A DNA stretch of 64,000 nt from NCBI RefSeq assembly GCF_029051685.1, contig NZ_JAACFT010000029.1, positions 44,663-108,662 on the forward strand, given 5' to 3'. The position numbers were made by a program, and so were the translations under genes. Below, in pieces: positions 24,834-33,632 of this stretch; the stretch's first letter is position 1; each line of letters begins with the position of its first letter. The notes beneath the pieces were generated by a model. That model was not told the origin of the DNA. It was given only the letters and a program-made list of their open reading frames with translations, and ran no database searches. This DNA is from Bradyrhizobium sp. CSA207. GTDB taxonomy: Bacteria; Pseudomonadota; Alphaproteobacteria; Rhizobiales; Xanthobacteraceae.

Positions 24834-27343
24834 GACAGGCCCACCCGCTCGATGCGCACGGCGCACTTTTTGAAATCGGTCTGAAGCGAGATCGGATCGG
24901 TGGCGTCCAGCGTCACCTTGTTGATCAGCTTGGATTCGTCGAACCAGGGCACGAACACCAGCCCGCGCGGCGGCCGGTCGCGGCCGCGCGTCTCGACGCG
25001 GGCCCGGATGAAGCCGCGGCGCGACGTCACCTTCACCTCGTCGCCGCGGCGCAGCTTCATGTCCTGCGCGTCGTCGGGGTGCATGAAGCAGACGGCTTCG
25101 GGAAACGCCTTGTAGAGTTCGGGCACGCGGCGCGTCATGGTGCCGGAATGCCAGTGCTCCAGCACGCGGCCGGTCGAGAGCCAGTACGGATATTCGTTGT
25201 CGGGCGATTCCGCCGGCGGCTCGTAGGGAAGGGCGAAGATGCGCGCCTTGCCGTCGGGATGGCCGTAGAACTGCACCTCGGTGCCCTGCTTGACGTAGGG
25301 ATCGCTGCCCTCGCGGAAGCGCCACTTCGTCTCCTGGCCGTTGACGACGGGCCAGCGCAGTCCACGCTCGCGGTGATAGGTGTCGAACGGCGCAAGGTCA
25401 TGGCCATGGCCGCGGCCGAACGTGGCGTATTCCTCGAACAGGCCCTTATGCACGTAGAAGCCGAATGCCTTGGACTCGTCGTTGAGATAACCCGGCTCGA
25501 TGTCGGAGACCGGAAATTTGTCGACCTGGCCGTTCCTGTAGAGCACGTCGAATAGCGTCTTGCCGCGAACTTCCGGCATCTTGCCGATCAGCTCCTCGGG
25601 CCAGACTTCCTCGATCTCAAAGCGCTTCGAGAATTCCATGAGCTGCCAGAGATCGGATTTCGCCTCGCCCGGCGCAGCGACGAGCTGATGCCAGAACTGC
25701 GTCCGCCGCTCGGCATTGCCATAGGCACCTTCCTTCTCCACCCACATCGCGGTCGGCAGGATCAAATCGGCGGCGAGCGCGGTCACCGACGGATAGGCGT
25801 CCGAGACCACGATGAAATTGTCGGGGTTGCGGAAGCCCGGGTAGGTCTCCTCGTTGGCGTTGGCTCCGGCTTGCAAATTGTTGTTGACCTGGACCCAATA
25901 GGCGTTGATCAGGCCGTCCTTCAGCATCCGGCTTTGCAGCACGGCGTGAGCGCCGGGCTTGTCGGGGATGGTGCCGTCGGGAAGCTTCCAGATGTGCTCG
26001 GCATGCTCGCGATGCGCCTTGTTGGTCACGACCATGTCGGCCGGCAGGCGGTGCGAGAAGGTGCCGACCTCGCGCGCGGTGCCGCAGGCCGAGGGCTGGC
26101 CGGTCAGCGAGAACGGGCTGTTGCCGGGCGAGGAGATTTTACCGGTCAAAAGGTGGATGTTGTAGACGAGGTTGTTGCACCAGACGCCGCGGGTGTGCTG
26201 GTTGAAGCCCATGGTCCAGAACGAGACCACTTTGGTCTTGGGATCGGCATAGAGCTCGGCGAGCGCCTCCAGCCGGTTCAGCGGCACGCCGGACATCTCG
26301 GCCGCCTTCTCCAGCGTGTACTCCGAGACGAACTTGACGAACTCGTCGTAGCTCATGTCGGTGGAATCGTTCGCCTTCGCTGCGCCCGTCGCCTTCTTCT
26401 GCAGCGGATGCTCGGGCCGCAAGCCATAGCCGATGTCGGTCTGGCCGCGCTTGAACACGGTGTGCGCGGCAACGAAGTCCTTGTTGACCCGACCGGTCCT
26501 GATGATGTGGTTGGCAATGGCGTTGAGGAGATAGAGGTCAGTCTGCGGCTTGAACACCATGCCGATGTCGGCGAGGTCGAACGAGCGGTGCTCGAAGGTC
26601 GAGAGCACGGCGACGCGGACATGCGGCGCGGAGAGGCGGCGGTCGGTCAGCCGCGACCACAGGATGGGATGCATCTCCGCCATGTTGGAGCCCCACAGCA
26701 CGAAGGCGTCGGTGGCCTCGATGTCGTCATAGCAACCGGGAGGCTCGTCGATGCCGAAGGTGCGCATCATGCCGGCGACCGCGGAAGCCATGCAGTGCCG
26801 CGCATTGGGGTCGATGTTGTTGGTGCGGAAGCCGGCCTTGAACAGTTTTGAGGCGGCATAGCCCTCCCAAATCGTCCACTGGCCGGAGCCGAACATGGCG
26901 ACACCGTTGGGCCCACGCTTCTTGATCGCCTCCTTCCACTTCACCTCCATGATGTCGAAGGCTTCGGTCCACGACACCGGCGTGAACTCGCCGTTCTTGT
27001 CGTACTTGCCGCCGCTCTTGCGCAGCATCGGCTGGGTCAGGCGGTCATGGCCGTACATGATCTTGGAGAGGAAATAGCCCTTGACGCAGTTGAGGCCGCG
27101 ATTGACCTCGGCCTTGATGTCGCCGTGGGTTGCGACCACGCGGTTGTCCTTGGTCGCGACCATCACCGAGCAGCCGGTGCCGCAGAAACGGCAGGCGGCC
27201 TTGTCCCATTTCAGTTCGGATGTCTCGCGCTCGGCAACGAGATTGGCGGCAAGCGCCGGCGCTGGGAGCCCAGCGGCGGCGGCCGCGATCGCGGCGGCCT
27301 CGAGCTTCAGCATCTGGCGGCGGTCGAGTTTTGGCGATGTCAT
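24830..27343 (-). CDS. napA: Periplasmic nitrate reductase catalytic subunit
   Basis: An 837-residue molybdopterin enzyme that reduces nitrate to nitrite in the periplasm. The N-terminus is a Tat signal (DRRQMLKLEAAA). A [4Fe-4S] site is formed by C51, C54, C58 and C86 (CRFCGTGC and LNCVKG), and the Mo-ligating Cys is C184 in DPNARHCMAS. The length matches the family. The ATG at 27343 has GGGAGAGCCGTC upstream. Maturation should need NapD, encoded just upstream. Confidence 0.98.
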   Translation of the reverse strand: MTSPKLDRRQMLKLEAAAIAAAAAGLPAPALAANLVAERETSELKWDKAACRFCGTGCSVMVATKDNRVVATHGDIKAEVNRGLNCVKGYFLSKIMYGHDRLTQPMLRKSGGKYDKNGEFTPVSWTEAFDIMEVKWKEAIKKRGPNGVAMFGSGQWTIWEGYAASKLFKAGFRTNNIDPNARHCMASAVAGMMRTFGIDEPPGCYDDIEATDAFVLWGSNMAEMHPILWSRLTDRRLSAPHVRVAVLSTFEHRSFDLADIGMVFKPQTDLYLLNAIANHIIRTGRVNKDFVAAHTVFKRGQTDIGYGLRPEHPLQKKATGAAKANDSTDMSYDEFVKFVSEYTLEKAAEMSGVPLNRLEALAELYADPKTKVVSFWTMGFNQHTRGVWCNNLVYNIHLLTGKISSPGNSPFSLTGQPSACGTAREVGTFSHRLPADMVVTNKAHREHAEHIWKLPDGTIPDKPGAHAVLQSRMLKDGLINAYWVQVNNNLQAGANANEETYPGFRNPDNFIVVSDAYPSVTALAADLILPTAMWVEKEGAYGNAERRTQFWHQLVAAPGEAKSDLWQLMEFSKRFEIEEVWPEELIGKMPEVRGKTLFDVLYRNGQVDKFPVSDIEPGYLNDESKAFGFYVHKGLFEEYATFGRGHGHDLAPFDTYHRERGLRWPVVNGQETKWRFREGSDPYVKQGTEVQFYGHPDGKARIFALPYEPPAESPDNEYPYWLSTGRVLEHWHSGTMTRRVPELYKAFPEAVCFMHPDDAQDMKLRRGDEVKVTSRRGFIRARVETRGRDRPPRGLVFVPWFDESKLINKVTLDATDPISLQTDFKKCAVRIERVGLS

Positions 27344-27359
27344 GACGGCTCTCCCGGCC

Positions 27360-27689
27360 TTAAGCCGTTTCGATGGCGTGAAAGACCAGCACTGCGGAAT
27401 AGACGTGCGGCAGCGATTGGATGGTGTTGAGCAGGGTGCCGAGGCTGCCGGCGTCCGGCGCTTCGGTGACGACGACGAGCTTGCCGCGCGGATCGCGGCC
27501 GTGGATCTCGCAGCCGGGAAGCGCGACGATCTCGGCTTCGACCTCGACGAGGCGCTCGGGACGCGCCTGCACGATCATGCTGGCGATCTCGCAACCCGGC
27601 GGCGGAACGATGCGCTCGGCGCTAAGCACCCGGCCGGTGATCAAGGCGCGGCGATTGAGTGTGGCTTTGTTGAGTAAGCCTTGGGCCAT
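27360..27689 (-). CDS. napD: NapA maturation chaperone
   Basis: A 109-residue cytoplasmic NapD-like protein that binds the NapA Tat signal and delays export until cofactor insertion. Recognisable parts are CEIASMIVQARPERL and LPGCEIHGRDPRGKLVVV in the ferredoxin-like fold. The ATG at 27689 gives MAQGLLNKATLNRR; a TTG at 27719 overlapping the napE stop would add ten residues and remains possible. It lies 16 bp upstream of napA. Confidence 0.9.
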   Translation of the reverse strand: MAQGLLNKATLNRRALITGRVLSAERIVPPPGCEIASMIVQARPERLVEVEAEIVALPGCEIHGRDPRGKLVVVTEAPDAGSLGTLLNTIQSLPHVYSAVLVFHAIETA

Positions 27690-27715
27690 GATGCCTGTCT
27701 TTCGCTGTTCGGAGA

Positions 27716-27898
27716 TCAATGCGGGGGAGGCGGGCCGGGCGGGCCCGCGACCATCTGGTAGATCCAGACGGCGAGGCCGTAGGAGCCGACCGTTCCGATC
27801 GCGAGGACGGGCATCACGACCGCGGTCAGGAACAGAAACGCAAAAATCTCCATGCGCTTACGGCGCACGCGCCCATGCGTGTCGTCAGGGGCCGACAT
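27716..27898 (-). CDS. napE: NapE small membrane protein
   Basis: A 60-residue protein: a polar N-terminus (SAPDDTHGRVRRKRM), one membrane helix (IFAFLFLTAVVMPVLAIG), the rest of the family pattern GSYGLAVWIYQM, and a Pro-rich C-terminus. It is the first gene of napEDABC. The role of NapE is not settled. The ATG at 27898 lies about 95 bp from the centre of the FixK/FNR-type box. Confidence 0.92.
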   Translation of the reverse strand: MSAPDDTHGRVRRKRMEIFAFLFLTAVVMPVLAIGTVGSYGLAVWIYQMVAGPPGPPPPH

Positions 27899-27986
27899 AT
27901 CCGGTCTCGCTGAAATTTTGGGGGATCGGGACGGCATCCGGGCCGTTGCCTTGCTGCACTTTTGGTGCATTCGGGCCGTGTTTGCG

Positions 27987-28000
27987 TTGATCTGGATCAA
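27987..28000. promoter_or_regulatory. FixK/FNR-type box TTGATCTGGATCAA upstream of napE
   Basis: A perfect TTGAT-N4-ATCAA palindrome in the gap between napE (minus) and the AraC-type gene (plus). In Bradyrhizobium, nap is known to be under FixK2-type control at low oxygen, which this site matches. The box centre is about 95 bp from the napE start, allowing a class-II promoter with a leader of about 50 nt. Confidence 0.85.
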
Positions 28001-28104
28001 GGGGCCGGTTTGCGACGATGGCGGCCGCACAAGTTTGGGTTGTGCACGCGCGAAGGCGATGCGAGAGTTGAGTTCTCGAACGGAGACTGGGGAGACTCGA
28101 AGGC

Positions 28105-29220
28105 GTGAATGGTGTGGGGCTCACGGCCGTCGATCTCGGGCTTCGCGGCGCAACGAGCGGCGTGTTCCTGTTGATCATTCTCGTGGCGCTGCTGCGTCGT
28201 GCGGCCAGCCAGCAGGCTTTGCTGGGCATGGCCATGTCTGCTGGTGGCGTGTTCTACGCCATCGCGACCGCGCCGTTCTTTCCAAAATCCTCATGGTGGT
28301 GGGTGCTGCCGATCCTGTCGGCACAATCCGCCGTGTTCTGGGTGTGGGCGCGCGTGGCGTTCGACGACGATTTCGTACTTAGGCGATGGCACGGCGCCCT
28401 GTGGCTGAGCATCGTGGCCTTCGGGTTTGCGATCACGCTGGGCTGGGCGCACTGGCCTGCTTTGGCCGGGGCCGGCGGTCGAGTCCTGGCGCTGGTCGCC
28501 CTGGCCCTGGCTCTCGCGGCCGCAGTGCAGACGGTCAAGACCTGGCGTGCCGATCTGGTCGCGCGGCGCCGCCGACTGCGGCTGGCGATGCTTGCGATCA
28601 ATGTTGGGCTCATCGCGGTCGTCGCTGGTGCCGGCTTCGCCGCAATTCCCGTCGCGGTCCCGGGCGCGCCCGGCAGTCTCCCGACCGCGCTCGGCCTGTT
28701 CGTGGTGGCCATGCTCGCCGGACTGGGGGCTTTCGCTACGCAGCCGGCCGTGCCCGTCGACGCCACGGCGGCAATCGCATCCAGCGACGCGCGCGGGGCC
28801 GCTCGTGCTCCCACGGGACGGGTCGTCGTCGACCCGATCCTGCTCCGGCGCCTCGATCATCTGATGACCGTGGAGCGAACCTACCGGCAGGAAGGTCTTG
28901 CGATCGGATCGTTGGCGGCACGGCTCGACGTTCCCGAGCATCGGCTGCGCCAGGCGATCAATGAAGGGCTGGGCTATCGCAACTTCAATGCGTTCCTCAA
29001 TCGCTACCGTATCGAGGATGCCAAGCTGGCGTTGTCCGACGTGACGCAGCGGGATGTTCCGGTGCTGACCATCGCCATGGATGCAGGTTTCCAGTCGATC
29101 GGACCTTTCAATCGCGCCTTCAAGGCCAAGACCGGCGTGACGCCGACCGAATTCCGGCGCGAGGCCTTGAGCCGGCCCGACATGGCTGAAATCAGCCAAC
29201 CGCGCCGAGAAATCGGCTAG
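28105..29220 (+). CDS. Membrane-anchored AraC-family transcriptional regulator
   Basis: A 371-residue regulator. Residues about 10-220 hold six to seven hydrophobic helices (for example FLLIILVALLRRA, VLALVALALALAAAV, LGLFVVAMLAGLGAF), and residues about 250-360 form the AraC DNA-binding domain (IGSLAARLDVPEHRLRQAIN, then TIAMDAGFQSIGPFNRAFKA). It is probably a membrane sensor tied to DNA binding. The GTG at 28105 follows GGAGACTCGAAGGC. It precedes the acyltransferase gene by 86 bp, a likely co-transcribed pair. It also faces the nap operon. Confidence 0.88.
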   Translation: MNGVGLTAVDLGLRGATSGVFLLIILVALLRRAASQQALLGMAMSAGGVFYAIATAPFFPKSSWWWVLPILSAQSAVFWVWARVAFDDDFVLRRWHGALWLSIVAFGFAITLGWAHWPALAGAGGRVLALVALALALAAAVQTVKTWRADLVARRRRLRLAMLAINVGLIAVVAGAGFAAIPVAVPGAPGSLPTALGLFVVAMLAGLGAFATQPAVPVDATAAIASSDARGAARAPTGRVVVDPILLRRLDHLMTVERTYRQEGLAIGSLAARLDVPEHRLRQAINEGLGYRNFNAFLNRYRIEDAKLALSDVTQRDVPVLTIAMDAGFQSIGPFNRAFKAKTGVTPTEFRREALSRPDMAEISQPRREIG

Positions 29221-29306
29221 CCGATTTCTGGATCTGGCGAGAGGGCCATTCCCCGATTGGGCAGACTGTACGGCAGAAACCCTGTCCAGCCGGAACGAGT
29301 CCATCC

Positions 29307-30554
29307 ATGTCCCATTCGACCGCTGCCGCCCCTCCTTCTGAACGGCTCCACGCTCTCGATGCGCTCAGGGGTGGCGCCCTGCTGCTTGGCATCGTCCTGC
29401 ACGCGGCATTATCATTTGTGCCCGCCTCGGCCCAGTTCTGGTTCGTCCGGGACACCCATCCAAGCCTGCTCCTCGGCCTGGTGTCCTTCACCATCCACGT
29501 CTTCCGGATGACCACGTTCTTCCTGATGGCCGGCTTCTTCGCCCGCATGAGCTTTCATCGCCGCGGCACCCGGGACTTCGTCCGGGACAGGCTGCAGAGA
29601 ATCGGACTGCCGCTCGTAATCGGCTGGCCGATTATATTCACGCCGGTCAGCCTGATCGTGATCTGGGCAGCTTATTTGCCAAATGGCGGGCCGATCCATG
29701 GCGTGCGCAATTGGCCGCCGGTGCTGCCGAATTTTCCCCTGACCCATCTCTGGTTCATCTATGTGCTGCTGGAGCTCTATGTCGCCATGCTGCTGGTGCG
29801 CGGCGCGATCGTCTGGCTTGATGCGTCCGGCAACTGGCGGGCGGTCCTCGATCGTCTCTTCGCGGGGATCATGCGCAATCCGCTGGCGCCTCTGGTTCTG
29901 GCGATCCCGATCGGCATCGCTTTCAGCCTCGACCAACGATGGGTCAACGCGATGGGGGTGAGGACGCCGGATCAATCGCTCATCACCAATGCGCAGGCCT
30001 GGATCGGTTTCGGCACCGCCTTCGGCGTCGGCTGGCTGTTGCATCGTCAGGCCGATCTGCTGCGCCTCCTCGAGCGACGCAGGCTCCCGCACCTCCTGCT
30101 TGCGGTCGTCCTGATCCTGATCAGCTTCGTGCTATCAGGTGTGATGTTGTCCGCGCCGGGCGCGCCAAAACTGCCGTTCAGCTTCGCCACGCTCAAGCTT
30201 GTCTGCGTGGTTCTGTATGCACCGGCAATATGGATTTCGACCTTCGCGGTCATCGGTCTCGCGCTCCGCTTCATGTCTGGCTTCAGCCCGACCTGGCGCT
30301 ACCTCGCCGATGCGTCCTACTGGCTCTATTTGATCCACTTGCCGATCGTGATGGCGCTGCAGGTCGCCCTGTCACAGCTCAACTGGCCCGGGTTGATCAA
30401 GTTCGCCATCATTCTCGGCATCGCGATTCCGCCGATGCTGGCGAGCTATCATCTGCTGGTGCGCTTCACCATCATCGGTGCGGTGCTGAACGGCCGCCGC
30501 GCACCACGCGAAGCGGTGCCTGCCGCCGAAGTCGCAGGACCCGTTGCGCCATAG
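29307..30554 (+). CDS. Acyltransferase-3 family membrane protein (OpgC-like)
   Basis: A 415-residue integral membrane acyltransferase with about ten helices. The N-terminal LHALDALRGGALLLGIVLHAAL has the conserved Arg and His of the acyltransferase-3 family, and DASYWLYLIHLPIVMALQ near the C-terminus is also family-typical. Members transfer acyl groups to periplasmic glucans, lipopolysaccharide or other envelope molecules; the substrate here is unknown. The AraC-type gene directly upstream may control it. Confidence 0.88.
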   Translation: MSHSTAAAPPSERLHALDALRGGALLLGIVLHAALSFVPASAQFWFVRDTHPSLLLGLVSFTIHVFRMTTFFLMAGFFARMSFHRRGTRDFVRDRLQRIGLPLVIGWPIIFTPVSLIVIWAAYLPNGGPIHGVRNWPPVLPNFPLTHLWFIYVLLELYVAMLLVRGAIVWLDASGNWRAVLDRLFAGIMRNPLAPLVLAIPIGIAFSLDQRWVNAMGVRTPDQSLITNAQAWIGFGTAFGVGWLLHRQADLLRLLERRRLPHLLLAVVLILISFVLSGVMLSAPGAPKLPFSFATLKLVCVVLYAPAIWISTFAVIGLALRFMSGFSPTWRYLADASYWLYLIHLPIVMALQVALSQLNWPGLIKFAIILGIAIPPMLASYHLLVRFTIIGAVLNGRRAPREAVPAAEVAGPVAP

Positions 30555-30659
30555 TGCGAGACGCGGATCGTCCTCCCGCACGGCGGAATTGCGCTTCCGT
30601 AGACAGCACCGCCTCACCCATTAAGATGAGCGCAAGAAAAATAATGCGGGAGAGGCGTC

Positions 30660-31868
30660 ATGAAGTTCGGCATCTTCTACGAGCTGCAACTGCCACGGCC
30701 CTGGGTGGCGGGCGACGAACTCAGGCTCTACCAGAACGCACTCTCGCAGCTCGAGCTCGCCGACAAGCTCGGCTACGACCACGCCTGGGTGGTCGAGCAT
30801 CACTTCCTCGAAGAATATTCGCACTCGCCCTCGCCGGAATCCTTTCTCGCCGCCGCCAGCCAGCGCACGCAAAAGATCCGGCTCGGGCACGGCATCCTTC
30901 AGCTCACCACCAACCATCCGGCGCGCGTTGCCGAGCGGGTCGCGGTGCTCGATTTGCTCTCGAACGGCCGCTGCGGGTTCGGCATGGGTGAAAGCGCGTC
31001 GATCACCGAGCTCGAGCCGTTCGGCCGCGACATGGAAACCAAGAAGGAGGTGTTCGAGGAAGCCGTGGCCGCGATCTTTCCGATGTTCAAAGATGCCGGC
31101 AGCGAGCATCACGGCAGGTATTTCGACATCCCCTTGCGCAATGTCGTGCCGAAGCCGGTGCAGAAGCCGCATCCGCCGCTATGGATGGCATGCTCGCAGC
31201 TGCCGACCATCGAACGCGCGGGCCGTCACGGCTTTGGCGCGCTCGGCTTCCAGTTCGTCAGCGCGGATGCTGCGCATGCCTGGGTGCACGCCTATTACAA
31301 CGCCATGACCAAGCGGCTGCACAAGCTCGCCGACTACGAGATCAATCCGAACATGGCGCTGGTGTCGTTCTTCATGTGTGCCAGGACCGACGAGGAGGCG
31401 CGCGCCCGCGCCGACGGCGCTACGTTCTTCCAGTTCGCGCTGCGCTTCTACGGCGCCGCGCAGAACCGTCAGCGTCCGGCGCCCTACACCGTTAACATGT
31501 GGGACGCGTACAACAAATGGAAGCGCGATAATCCGGAGGCGCAGGAGGCGGCGCTGCGCGGCGGCCTGATCGGCTCGCCAGAGACGATCCGAAAGAAGCT
31601 CAAGCGCTTCCAGAGCTCGCATATCGACCAGGTCATCCTGCTCAACCAGGCCGGCAAGAACAGCCACGAGCACATCTGCGAGTCCTTGGAGCTGTTCGGC
31701 CGCGAGGTGATGCCGGAGTTCCAGAACGATCCCGCGCAGGACGTCTGGAAGAAAGGCGTGATGAGCGGCGAGATCAAGCTTGAGGAGATCGACACCCAGG
31801 CCTTCACCGACCGCTACGGCAAGCTCGCAATCAACGTCGCGCCGGCGAAGGCGGCGGCAGCGGGGTAG
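30660..31868 (+). CDS. LLM-class flavin-dependent oxidoreductase (luciferase-like monooxygenase)
   Basis: A 402-residue cytoplasmic flavoprotein with the luciferase-like TIM barrel: MKFGIFYELQLPRPW at strand 1, YDHAWVVEHHFLEEYSHSP, GHGILQLTTNHPARVAERVA, and the region GRCGFGMGES. Enzymes of this group oxidise small organic molecules using reduced FMN or F420; the substrate is not predictable. The ATG at 30660 has GGGAGAGGCGTC upstream. It is separate from the ssu operon, which has its own LLM enzyme. Confidence 0.9.
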   Translation: MKFGIFYELQLPRPWVAGDELRLYQNALSQLELADKLGYDHAWVVEHHFLEEYSHSPSPESFLAAASQRTQKIRLGHGILQLTTNHPARVAERVAVLDLLSNGRCGFGMGESASITELEPFGRDMETKKEVFEEAVAAIFPMFKDAGSEHHGRYFDIPLRNVVPKPVQKPHPPLWMACSQLPTIERAGRHGFGALGFQFVSADAAHAWVHAYYNAMTKRLHKLADYEINPNMALVSFFMCARTDEEARARADGATFFQFALRFYGAAQNRQRPAPYTVNMWDAYNKWKRDNPEAQEAALRGGLIGSPETIRKKLKRFQSSHIDQVILLNQAGKNSHEHICESLELFGREVMPEFQNDPAQDVWKKGVMSGEIKLEEIDTQAFTDRYGKLAINVAPAKAAAAG

Positions 31869-31970
31869 AGAGTTCGAGGTCTCGCGGCGTGGGGGCCCGG
31901 TTTGGCAGCGTACCGCCGAAGTGGCGATGCGCCACGTCCGCGGCACAAGGCTCTCTTCAACTGGTTTACC

Positions 31971-32579
31971 TCAGCTCTTTGAGCCAGGCCCCTTCAACGC
32001 GTTCCAGGCGGCGTGATTGGCTTGATCGAACGCCTTGCGGGATTCGGCCAGCGCAGCGCTTAGCACGGACCAGGACTCGCTGCCCGCCTGCTTCAGCTTC
32101 TCCAGGCGTGCTTCGGCCTCAGACGCGTCTGACTTCATTTGCTTGAGCGCGGCATCGACATCGACGCTGCGGGCCGCGACCGCCTTGCCTGCTGCCTCAC
32201 GAAATTGACCCGCCGCCTCGCGCCATGCTTTCGTCTGGGCCGCTGCAATGTCCTTGAATGTGGCCTGCTGCTGCTCGATCTGCTTGCCGGCGCTTTCGAA
32301 GTAGGTTTTCATCTGCGCTTCGAAGCCGGTCCAGTGCTTTTCCAGCTCCGGCTTGGCGCGCGCCCAGGCGGCTTCGCCGGCTTCCGCTTGCGTCTTGAGC
32401 TGCGCCTGAAATTCATCCCGCCTCCTCTTCAGATCGGCGATGATCTGATCGGCCTTGACCATGGACTCCGCTTTGGCCTCCGTCGCCTTCACCTCGAACG
32501 AAGCCAACGCGGCATCCATCTCGTCGATCCGCTCCTTGGCCGAATTGAGGTAAAAATGCATGCTGCTCTGCTCTGACAT
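31971..32579 (-). CDS. Coiled-coil, phasin-like protein
   Basis: A 202-residue all-helical protein rich in Ala, Glu, Lys and Gln. Long amphipathic stretches (ERIDEMDAALASFEVKATEA, then ARLEKLKQAGSESWSVLSAA) and a repeated WxxA/E pattern resemble phasins and apolipoprotein-like proteins that coat granules, but I see no definitive signature. The ATG at 32579 follows AATGGAGATCGGCC. A FixK/FNR-type box is centred about 68 bp upstream. The neighbouring 3-hydroxybutyrate dehydrogenase makes a role near PHB granules plausible. Confidence 0.6.
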   Translation of the reverse strand: MSEQSSMHFYLNSAKERIDEMDAALASFEVKATEAKAESMVKADQIIADLKRRRDEFQAQLKTQAEAGEAAWARAKPELEKHWTGFEAQMKTYFESAGKQIEQQQATFKDIAAAQTKAWREAAGQFREAAGKAVAARSVDVDAALKQMKSDASEAEARLEKLKQAGSESWSVLSAALAESRKAFDQANHAAWNALKGPGSKS

Positions 32580-32640
32580 GGCCGATCTCCATTGATTAGC
32601 CGATAAGCTGATAACCATCACACGGCTTGGCGTTTCTCCC

Positions 32641-32654
32641 TTGACTTGCGTCAA
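32641..32654. promoter_or_regulatory. FixK/FNR-type box TTGACTTGCGTCAA
   Basis: TTGAC-N4-GTCAA, matching the consensus on both half sites. It lies between the dehydrogenase stop (32767) and the phasin-like start (32579). A class-II promoter would start transcription near 32606, leaving a leader of about 27 nt with the ribosome site. Confidence 0.65.
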
Positions 32655-32766
32655 GCTGCTCGGTGCGTCTGCGTCTGAAACCACTTGAGAAAGGAGTATT
32701 GACGTTCCAAGTGACGCTGACTTCCTGGCTGTCGCGCGGCGCCCGATAATCGACGGGCGGCGGGTC

Positions 32767-33555
32767 CTACGCAGCCGTCCAGCCACCGTCGATCGCAAGA
32801 TTGGCACCGGTGATCTGCGCGGCCTCGTCGCTGCACAGAAACAGTGCGAGCGAGGCCACCTGCTCGACGGTGACGAATTCCTTGGTCGGTTGGGCCGCGA
32901 GCAGGACGTCGCTGATGACCTCATCTCTCCGCATGTTGCGTGCGTTCATTGTGTTCGGGATCTGCTTTTCCACCAGCGGCGTCCAGACGTAGCCGGGGCT
33001 GATGCAGTTGCAGGTGATCTTGGACCTGGCGAGTTCCAGCGCTACCGTCTTGGTGAGGCCGTCGATGCCGTGCTTGGCTGCGACATAGGCTGACTTGAAC
33101 GGCGAGGCGACGCGCGAATGGGCCGAAGCCGTGCTGATGATCCGGCCCCAGCCGCGCCTCTTCATGCCGGGCACCGCGGCACGGATGGCATGGAACGCGG
33201 CGGATAGGTTGATCGCAAGGACTGCATCCCATTTCTCCGGCGGAAACTCTTCGATGGGAGAGACGTGCTGGACGCCGGCGTTGTTGATCAGGATATCCAC
33301 ACTGCCGAAGGTCGCCTCACTTAGCGCGATCAGCCCGGCGATTTCGATCGGCTTCGCCATGTCTGCGGGCGAATAGATCGCCTTGACGGCGAACTCGCTT
33401 TTGATCGCAGAGCACTCTTTCTCGACCTCGGCAGGCGTCCCCATCCCGTTGAGCACGATGTTGGCGCCTGCGGCTGCCAAGACGCGCGCACATGCGAGCC
33501 CGATGCCGCTGGTCGAGCCGGTCACGACGGCTGTCTTACCCTTCAGAATAGTCAT
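32767..33555 (-). CDS. bdhA: 3-hydroxybutyrate dehydrogenase (SDR family)
   Basis: A 262-residue short-chain dehydrogenase that would interconvert 3-hydroxybutyrate and acetoacetate with NAD. TGSTSGIGLA binds the cofactor, NNAGVQH follows, the catalytic set is Ser in STASAHS with YVAAKHG, and CNCISPGYVWTPLVEKQI plus QPTKEFVTVEQVA are close to known BdhA proteins. The ATG at 33555 is preferred; a GTG at 33564 adds three residues. It is the third gene after patatin and acetoacetate decarboxylase on the same strand, which supports the substrate call. Confidence 0.88.
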   Translation of the reverse strand: MTILKGKTAVVTGSTSGIGLACARVLAAAGANIVLNGMGTPAEVEKECSAIKSEFAVKAIYSPADMAKPIEIAGLIALSEATFGSVDILINNAGVQHVSPIEEFPPEKWDAVLAINLSAAFHAIRAAVPGMKRRGWGRIISTASAHSRVASPFKSAYVAAKHGIDGLTKTVALELARSKITCNCISPGYVWTPLVEKQIPNTMNARNMRRDEVISDVLLAAQPTKEFVTVEQVASLALFLCSDEAAQITGANLAIDGGWTAA

Positions 33556-33632
33556 TTCACTCACTCTTGTCTGTCTATTGCCCGAGCGGGAGAAGCGTCG
33601 GCCATTGAGAGCGCCCGGTTGTGGACCCGCGA

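Noticed and set aside
25688..26851. 387-codon open frame on the plus strand
   Set aside because: Antisense shadow of napA, with no recognisable domain.
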